From contig NZ_JALJWV010000001.1 in NCBI RefSeq assembly GCF_024169655.1, forward strand, positions 3,477,001 through 3,541,000: a DNA stretch of 64,000 nucleotides, in the 5' to 3' direction. The notes beneath the pieces were generated by a model. That model ran no database searches and had not been told where the DNA came from. It saw nothing but the letters and a program-made list of their open reading frames with translations. How positions within the stretch are numbered: the stretch's first letter is position 1; each line of letters opens with the position of its first letter. This stretch comes from Pseudomonas marginalis. GTDB lineage: Bacteria; Pseudomonadota; Gammaproteobacteria; Pseudomonadales; Pseudomonadaceae. Positions 52,139-61,600 of the stretch are shown piece by piece. The translations under genes were made by a program, and so were the position numbers.

Positions 52139-52450
52139 GTACATATCCGGTTCTTTGGGCGTGGCGGATGGTGGGTCGGTGGGTATATCCGGTTCTTCGG
52201 TAACGGCGGCTGGCGGTTCCGCTCTTACAGCGGGTCACTTTGGAAAAGCCCCAAAGTAACCAAAAGGCTCTTGCCCCACCACTCGGCACCTCGCTAGTGC
52301 TCGGTGTGCCCTCACTCCGGCTTGAATCCGTGGGCCGCCGTCATGGGCCATCCTTGGCCCAGGACGGCTAACCCGGCGTCCTGCCGGGTTACCCACGGAT
52401 TCAAGCCTGCGTTCGGCCAGCGTGGTTTAACGGGGCGCCTAAGATCAAAA
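52139..52450. repeat. Structured intergenic element with nested inverted repeats
   Basis: Lies in the 657-bp gap between the exoprotein gene and the gene at 51375. GCTTGAATCCGTGGG (52320-52334) pairs with CCCACGGATTCAAGC (52392-52406), enclosing GGGCCA/TGGCCC (52345-52360) and AACCCGGC/GCCGGGTT (52370-52390) stems. Upstream of the stems ATATCCGGTTCTT occurs twice (about 52143 and 52185). I believe related sequences recur between genes in many P. fluorescens-group genomes, from memory only. Confidence 0.6.
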
Positions 52451-52578
52451 TCAAAAGCCAGAGCAAAAGCAGAGCAAAAGCATAATGAGATCTATCTGAT
52501 ATATGGAGCCCCCTCCCACCTTTCCAACCGAGTTAGCCATGAAACACCAGCCGGCTATTAGGCCGCCGCGCCAACAGC

Positions 52579-52608
52579 AAAAAAAAAGGGGCAATCACTG
52601 ATTGCCCC
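52579..52608 (-). terminator. Rho-independent terminator after the TPS exoprotein gene
   Basis: On the minus strand GGGGCAATCA-GTGATTGCCCC folds into a strong hairpin followed by a run of nine T. It begins 27 bp after the exoprotein stop, so tpsB and the downstream genes probably need a promoter of their own in 51978-52570. Confidence 0.9.
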
Positions 52609-52634
52609 AAACGTACATCGAGAGGTCCTTCCAC

Positions 52635-55600
52635 CTACAACGTGATCTGCTTGCGCTCCTCATCCGTCAACCGCGCACGCGCCTGTTCGCTCAGCGGCCC
52701 GGCGCCCAGTACCTGCACCGGGCTGTTGGGGTTGTACCCCGAGGTCTTCGGCTGTTCCTGCGGTTCGCGTTGCACCGGCTCGGAGCCAAAGCTCAACACT
52801 TCCACCGTCACGATCGACGCCCTGCCCTGCTTGGCCGCCGCCTGCTGGCTGCGCGCCGCGTCTTCCGCCGCCTGGGACGCCGCCGCCCCCGCGGCGCTGG
52901 CCGAGGTCATGGCGCCGGTATTGACGGTGGCCGTCACCGGCACCCCGGACGACTTGCCCTGGGTCTGGATGTTCGCCGCGTTGACCACATGCAAGGCGGC
53001 GATGTTGACGTTGCCCGAGACCCGAATGCCCGCCTCGCCCGCGTCGATGGTGCCGGCCGGAGCCAACAGGTCGATGTCACCGGCCGGCACTTCGGCAATC
53101 GGTGCCAGGGTGGCAATACCGGCACCGGCGCTTGGCACACTGGGTGACAAGGTCACGTTGCCCCAGGTGTCATAGAGCCGCTTGGGCGGCGTGTACAGCA
53201 CGGTGGTTTTCGAGCCACGGCCGGCGTTGATGTCGCCTTCGTTGGACCAGGCGAGAATCGCCCCGCCAAAGGTGGTCATGATCCGGCTCTGGCCTAGCAG
53301 GATGCTGCCCCGGGAATACAATTGAATATCCCCGGCACCCTGCGTGAGGACCCCGGCACTGGCCGGCGGCACGTTGCCTTCAATCCCGAACACCTGCTGC
53401 CCGCCCGGGCTGAGCATCTGGATATTGCCGCCAAACAGGGTATGCACCCCGGCACCGCCGTACAGGGTAATGTCGCCGTTGTACATGATCGGGTTACCCG
53501 CCACGTCCTTGCTCGGCAACAGTGCGTTGATGGCCGCGCGGCTGCGGACAAAGCTACCGGAACGCGGGCCAGCGGCCAGGTTGTATTCGCGACCACCTTC
53601 GCGCACTTCGGCGAAGTACACCGAACGGGCAAAGATGCGTTGCTGCTCGTGGCCCAAGCCTGCAAAGTACGCCCGCGCCTGCTCGGCATCGCCGCTGAAG
53701 GCGTAGCGCTCGTTGAGCCATTGCAACAGTTCGGCCTCGTAGGTTTTCGCCACCTTGCCGGCTTGCGCGGCCAGCGCGACACCCTCGACCGCCTGATTGG
53801 CGCGGTCCAGGTAGGGCGTGACGAACTTCAGGTAATCCAGGCCGTTGAGCCCGACCCCGGCTTCCAGCACGATGGATGCCCCCGGACGGGAGTCGCCCAC
53901 CGCCACCGGTCCCAGGCTGGTGATGGATGCTTTGTCGGCCATCAACAGGTTGCGCCCGGCACTGACTTCCAGGGTGCCGGGGCCGGCGACGTTGAAGCTG
54001 CTGTAGAGAATGTCGCGCCCGGCGGAAACCACCGACACGTCCTCTGGGCGGCTGTGAACGAACAGGTTGCCGCGGCTTTCACCCAAGTAATCGCCGTTGT
54101 AACCCAACAGTTTAGGAAGCACCGTCGACGAGCCCATATCGGTACCTGAACTGACAATGTCGCGCCCCGCCCGCATCCAGACCGGGCCTGCGGACTCATA
54201 GCGGACCTGGCCTTGACGCGGGCTGCCGAACGTCAGGATCTCACCGCTGCGCAGCCCCACGATGTCGCCCTGCTGGGCATAAAACCTGGCCGGCTCTGCC
54301 TGGGAAGCCGGACGCGCAAGATCAGTCGCGCTGCGGAAGGCGAACAAGGAAAGGTCGTCCTGTATCGCGTCACTGCCCAGGTTGTTGACGACCAGGCTGA
54401 ACCCATTCCTGCCGACAAAGGCTGGCGCGAACGGCGTCGGTATAGCACCCTGGCTGTCACCCGACTGGTTGACCGCATAACCGCTGGCGTAAATTGAGTC
54501 CCCGGCCAACATGGCCAATCGTCCTTTGCTCGACGGCGCCAATAACAGCGAATAAGCGGGATTGTTAGGCAGCGGGCCAGCACCCAGCGCGGATGCGCCG
54601 AGATAAATACTGCCATTGGCTGCTACCACGCCGAGCTTGGAGGGGAAGATGAAACGCCCGTCCGAACTGGAGTAGTTTTGCTCGGGCAGAGGATTCAGCT
54701 GGCCATTGGCGCTCAGCGACATGCTCTGCACGCTAGGCGTCAAACTGCCACCTGCGGAGAACAAGTCGATGGCGGTACGTTCGGTCCATAATGAGAACCA
54801 TGTGGTGCCATTGCCATAATCGCTACCGTTGTAACTGAACGCTTGGGTATTTTCGGTAGAGACGCGTCCAGGGTCGCCGGTCCCCGCCAACACCAGGTCA
54901 CCTCGCGTCGACAGCGTGGCCGTGGCGTCGCCCAGCATCAAGGTGATCCCGCCCGTGGCCGTGCCCAGGCTTGCGGTGTACGGCGAGTAGGCTCGGCTTT
55001 CCTTGACATCCTGATCGTTACGCATACTGCCGTAATTCAAGGCAATGCCCCCCAGACTGCCTGCCTGCAGGTTCAAGGCGCCACGCAGGTTGGTCAGCAC
55101 GCCATTGAGGCTGAGTGTTTGTGCCTTATAGTCGACTGATTGCAAGCTGGCGGTATTACTGCGGGTCGCACGAGCGTCCAGCCCAGGGTTCAAATCGCCT
55201 CCCATGCGTACATCCAGGTCGCCGCCCCCCGTCAACAGCAATTGACCGTCCACCACCCGCCCGGTACTCCCCACTGCCAACACCAGGCCTTCACTGCGCG
55301 GTGCTCTCAAGCCATCCACGGAGCCACGGCGCGTCTGCATGCCACCATCGCTGCCCAGGTCCAGGGTCAGATTGCCGCCGCCCAGCGTGCCGACACCGGT
55401 GAACCCCACCAGGCGTGGCAGCTGGTCTATCTGTGCAGCGTCGTCAAAATACCGGTTGGCAGTGCCGCTTTTGCCCTTTATATAAGTGCCAAAGTTGATC
55501 CACCAACTGGTCGGTATCGGGGTGACACCCGCCGTGCTGCCTGTGCCTTGGCGCCACAACCAGTTGCCCAGGTTCGCACTGTTGAGTTGGCTGCGACCGT

Positions 55601-58600
55601 CATTGTCCATTGGCCTATCTTGCATCGACGTCCAGACAGCGCCCGTCAGGCTACCGCCAGTGCGCAGCAACACGTTGCCGCCCCCGTCTGGGTACCAGGC
55701 GGCGTAAGGGCTGGCGCTGCTTTCATCGACCAAGGCTTCATACGCCTTGGCCGCGCTACCCAGTACCGCCCCATCCGCAGCGGTGGCGCGAGCCCGGTTG
55801 AAGTCGGCGGCGGCGCTGCCTGCGCGAGACGCGCTGGAGGCCCCTGCGGTGTACACGCCGTAGGGCGATTGCATTGAGACGTTGCCCGCAGCGATCAGAT
55901 CCAGATCACCGGTGCCGGTGCGCAGCACACTGAAATGCTGACTCACGGGTGAAACCAGTTTGACCGGCCCGACGATCACCTGCTCAGGGATTGCTGGAGT
56001 GGGTTCGCCCAAGGAAACGCACAGATCTGCGTCGCACATGCTTTCGTTTTCGGGTGACACCGGCGCCCCGGGAGTAAAGCCAAACAACTCGGCTAAGTCG
56101 CTCCACACATAGTTGACGCGCACGCAAAAGTCCGGGCAAGAAGTCCACTCGGACTCCGGCACCGGAGTACCCGCCGTGACGCCGAACAGTTCGGCGGCAA
56201 AGTCACTCCAGTACCAGGCGCCGCCTGGCCGGGCCGGTTGCCCCGGGATGATGGTTTTACTGTGAGTCTCGTAAATGCCGTAGTGCGTGTCCGCCAGGGT
56301 CAGGTCGCCGGCAAAGGCCGGCTGGATCGAACGCGTGTCGGCCGCCTGGGTATCAGCACCGGACACCAAACGCAACGACCACGACTGCGAGCCTTCGGCC
56401 AACATCGGTGCCACAGCCCAGTTCTGGCGTGCCGTGGCGCCGGTCACGGTGCGCAACGGCACCGATAGCGCGCCGTTCGGCAGTTTGACGTCCGTGCCAT
56501 AAGGAATCAGCGCGCCAACCTTGAGAGCCAGGTTCCCAGCCAGCAAAACACCGTCGGTCGCACTGCCGCTCAGCACCCCTCGGCTGGGTAACGGCACGCC
56601 GGCCGGCCAGGTCATCGCGCGCAGGGCGGCAGCGCCCGCCAATACCGTGCCGGCGTCCAGTCGTGTACCGGCAGCGAGCACCACAGGTTGTTGCAACAAC
56701 GTGCCGGCGGCATACAGCAGGTTGCCGGCGCTGTCGCGCACCGCCGCGCTCAACACGGTATTGGCCGGCAGGGTCAGTGGCGCATCGAGGATGCCCTGCG
56801 TCGGCAGCACAGTGCCTTGCGCCAGCGTGGTGGCCTGGATCGGTAACGAGTAGTTGAGGGTCTTGCCAGTGGGGAATGCACTGCCCTCTGCCAGCACCAC
56901 ACCCGGGCCGGGCACGATCACATCGCTGCCGAACCCTTGCAGGCCGGGCGTCAGCACCCAGCCGTTGTCGTCCGGGGTGGGCGGCGGCGGGGCAAAACCG
57001 TCGTTGATGCTGCCGTAGACGTCCAGGTTGCCACCGGCACGCACCACCAGGCTGCCGACCTCGCCCGAACCATACACCGACGTCTTCGGCGTATTGCGGT
57101 TGAGGCTGGCATAGCGCATGCCCGACAGGTCCAGGTCGCCACTGACCACCAGATCGCCTTCGGTGACGATTTCCACGCCTGGGCGCAGGTGGAAGGCGTC
57201 GGCGTAGCGGCCGTTGTTCAAGCCCGCCAGCTTGCCTTGCGTCAACCCGAGGTTATTCAAGGCATTGTTGATAAAGGTTTCACTGAGCGCGTGTTTTTTA
57301 TTCAGGTAATCCTGATCGATCACCTGATACGGCCGGCCACTGGCCGACGGCTCAACGCCGAGCGGCGCATCGGTGTAACGGGCGACGGCGTTCAGCGCGA
57401 TGGAGCGGGCGCCAAGGATATCGACGCGCCCGCGCGCATCGATGGCCACATCATTGGCATTCAGCCGGGGGGCATTCAGTTCCAGGGTGCCACGGGCCAG
57501 GCCGTCGTATTGCCCCGGGCCACGGCCCAGGACCGCAGCCGTGCCGTGGCGCACGTCGATACGTGCGCCATCGGCCAAGGTCAATTGACCGTCACCGCTG
57601 TTGAGTTCAACCATCGCCCGGTTCGGCGCATCGATGATTTTGCCGTAGCTGTCGACCCGCAACGCCGTACCGTGGGCATCCAGCACCGCACTGCCGGCGA
57701 GGGTCAGGCCCTGCTTGCCGGCCAGGCGGATACTGCCGACCCGCTCACCACTGGCGTCGACAGTGCCTACCACCGTCAAACTGCCGTTATCCACCGAGAC
57801 ATTGACCTGATTGGCCTTGAGTTCATCGCCGATAACCAGGTTGCCCTGCTTGAGCTGGAAGCTGCGCGAACCCCACACCTGCCCCTGGTTCAAGCGTTGG
57901 TTCAACGCGTCGAAATCCCCCATCTGCTGCGCACGAATGTCCACCCCACCCGCCTGGTACGGCACCAGGGTGCCACCGGCATCGTAATAGCCGCTGCTAC
58001 CGGCGCGGATCTGCCCTTGCAAGTCGACCTGCCCGGCTCCGGCGTCCACCGCCACGGCTTTGAGCAGGCCACCTTGGTTGTATCGGGCTGACAGGTCGAC
58101 GAGTGCACCTGCCGCCTGATAAATGTTGCCGTGGCGGCTTTCCAGGCTGACGTCACCGCCCCAGCTGTATTTGCTCACGTCGTTGTTCCGCACGGTGCGA
58201 CCACTGAGGTCCAGACGCGAAGAGGCGCCTAGGGTCAGCGCTTCGTCGGCGCTGAGGGTCAGCTTGCCGCTGGGCAACACCACCGCCGTATCGACCGCCA
58301 CGCTACGCCCGGACAGCGATAACTCGGCGCCCAACGCGTCGATGGCCGCCGCATCCGCCGGGGCCGCACCGTTGGCCGGGGCCACTACGGTCACTGCGCC
58401 ACCGGCGGTAATCCGGTTGACCGAACCGGCTTCACCGGTCAACAACGGCGCGGTGATGGTCAAGTTGCCGCCACTGTAGGCAAAGCCCTTGCCCGCTTCA
58501 TAAGCGCCCTGGGACTGATGCACCGCCAGGCTGCCTTTGTGGTTGGCCGTAATGCGTTCGTCGGCGTTGAGGTGGACATTGGCAAAGCCCAGGGTCATGC

Positions 58601-61600
58601 GGCCATTCTCGGTCAGGCCATCGGGCTGGGCGTTGCGGCCATAGCCGAATTCGATGCGCCGGGCCTGCAGCTCCAGGGTGCCGCTGCCGGTGCCCGCACC
58701 TTGGTTGATCACGGCCGGCGGCGCATTGGTATCGCCTCCCCACACCAAGGTGCCGGTCTGGATCAACGCCACATCCGCCGCGTTGCCATAGCCATAGATC
58801 GCCGGAGTCGTCAGTAACAGTTCATCCAGCAGTGACTTACCCGAGCTGTCGAGGGTGCTCAGGGTGGCGCTGCCATAGAAGTTCAAGGATTGCCCAGCTG
58901 TCAGTGCCAGGCTTTTCAGGGCCGGTGCGCCGCGTGAGGTATCGCCGCGCAACAGGCGATCCATCACGTGCTGATTGAGGGTCAAGCCCGACGGCAACAC
59001 GCCACGCGCGGCGGCCTCGGCCAACGCCTCGGGGCTGCCGACGTTGATCCCACCCACCGCCAGCGCCAGATGACGGGTGCCGTAGCGCACACCGTCACTC
59101 AAGGCAAAGCGGTTGGTGGTGGCAAAGGCGATCGAGCCCTCGGAATACAGCGACGTTTCACCGCTGCAAGCCCCTGGATTGCACTGGCCGATCAGGATGC
59201 TGCCTGGTCCTCTATTATTATCGCCAGCGGTTGGGGCCAGCATCTGCAAGCGCCCATTGGACACTGCCAGGACACTGTGAGCGCCTGGTCGATAGATAAA
59301 ACCATCATCCGAGTCATAGGCAGCCTTGCCGAGCCCCAGGGTGTTGATCGATGCACCTTGTTCGATCTCAATGGCGCCCGAAGACGTACCCGTCATCAAG
59401 AACACTTCCGGCGCCGCCAAGCTCGCCCCCTGACGCACAACCACCGAGTTCGCGCTGGTTCCTGTGTCGAACCCGGCGAAATTACCACCCTGGCCGTACA
59501 TCACCGTCATCACGCCGCCCACCACCAAACGGGCGGCCCCCAAGGCATTCAAATCACTGGCGCGTACTGCCACCGTCGACGGCGTGGCACTGGCTCGGGC
59601 GGTGTCAGAAATCACCTCGATGGCGTTGCCCTGCACCGCTACAGTGGCACCGAATCCACCCTCCGCGGGTTTAAAACGCCCCTCGCCATCAAAGGTGAAC
59701 CCCACGTCTTTTTGACCGGCGATCAGTTGCAGCTTCAGGGTTTTGGCGTCGGCTTCAAGGGCCGCACGCGGGACGCCCAGGCGCGCAGCGTCAGCGCGCA
59801 CGAAGTCTGCGTAACGGGTTTCGTTGTACTGGGAATACCGGCGCAATACCGCCGCCGGCGTGACGATCACCTGGCTCGACAGGCTGTCGCGAATGCCGGT
59901 GTGGGCAATCGACAGGAAGCCCTCGGTTGACCAGGAACCGTTATTCATGGCCGAGGCGTTCGGCGTCGAACCTGCGGCAAACGCCGTTGCCAAGCCGTTG
60001 ATCTCGACCCGAAATGCCCCCGGCAACAAGGCATAAGTAGACGGCAGCAAGGTATAGGTCCCCGCCGGCAAGCCTGGAACCCCGGCGCCGATACTGATTT
60101 GTTGCCCCACCAGCGGCTGGGTCGCACCCGGCTCGCCACCGCTGGGCGCGACTCCCGGCTGGGCGCCGGGAACAATCGCATAGATCGGGTTGGTGGCCAG
60201 CCCCGGCAAGGTAAAGCGCCCGTCCGTACCGATTTGCACCAACGGGTTGTAGCGCGCATCGGTAGAGCCGCCGCGCCCGGACACAAACGCCGCGCCGAGC
60301 AACTCACCGCCACCGGCAAGGTCCAGCACCGCGTCCTGCTGCACATTCAGCGAGCGCCCGACCAATTGCAGACCAACGGCCAGACTGCCCGTGCTATAGG
60401 TGCCACCGACGCCCAGCAACTCCACCTGTTTGCCGTTGTACTGCCAAGTCACACCGTCGACTGTCCCGCCATACGGCAGCACCAGGCCACCGGCGCTGAC
60501 GGAGGTCAGGCTGCCAGGCAACAGGTTGATCACTTTGGTGGATCGGACGATGCCGCCATCCACGCCCAAGGTCAGCACGCCCATGGGCGCCCGTAACACG
60601 CCGCCTTGTTCGATGGTCGAGGCACTCAACAGTAAGCTGCCAAACACTGAATAAGGTTGCGCCGGGGCCTCACTGCCGACCCGGCCGATGCGCAAGGTGC
60701 GTGTCGGGTCAAAGTCGCTGTTGGGCCCCGTGTAGCCGGCCGTGACCTCGGCAACGGCCCCCGTAGCCGGGTAAATCTGCGCCGCCGTCAGGCTCAAGTC
60801 GGCCTGGGTGGTCAAGGCGGTTTTAGTATTGTTGGCGCTGCGGGCCAGAAAGCGCATATCCCCCAGGCTGACCAACTGGGCCTGATCGAAGGCGCGTCGG
60901 TCAATGCCGTTGGCCAACGCCTTGGAGCGCTCGGCATGGGCACCGAAGTTGAGGCTATCACGCACATCCAGCACGTTTGCCGCTTCAACCCTCAAGAGCC
61001 CGGCTGTACCCTGCGTGGAAACGCCACCCTGGACGGTCGGACGAACGGCGCCGTCGCTGCCCTGGCTGTTGTTGCCAACCCCGGCCAGGCGTACATAAGG
61101 CGCCGCCAGGAGCACTTGGGACTGTCGGGGCGCGCCATCCGTCAACGCCATGGCCCCGGAATACAGGCTCAGGCTCTGCCCCAGACGCAGGGACACGTCA
61201 CCGTCGAAGCTGATCAGACCATTGCTCAACAGCGACAGGTTATCGAAGCCGCCGGCGTCGACCTGGCTGACCGTGAGCCGGCCATGACCATAGGCCAGGC
61301 TGCCCGCGGCCGATTCGGGGGTGCTGCCGGCGGGCAACGGCACGCCCGCATCAGCGGCACTGACAATCAATTCGCGGGCTTGCCGCACGCGAGCCGCAGC
61401 CGATTCGGCGTACAGCGGCGTTTCCAAGGCCAGGCTCAGGGAACCACCCGCCGCACCGGCACCACCGCTGCTGGCCTTGAGCGTACCGTCGAGGTACACG
61501 CCGGTGTTGGATGCCAGGGAGATGTTGCCGCCACGGCTGGCGATCACGCTCGGGCCGGCACCGACCAGGTCCTGCACCGCCTGGCTGCCGGAAGCGTCAA

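Noticed and set aside
56937..58091. Long plus-strand open frames opposite the exoprotein gene (also 60657-61916)
   Set aside because: High-GC mirror frames of the exoprotein; the translations are low-complexity His/Gln/Arg-rich with no family signature.
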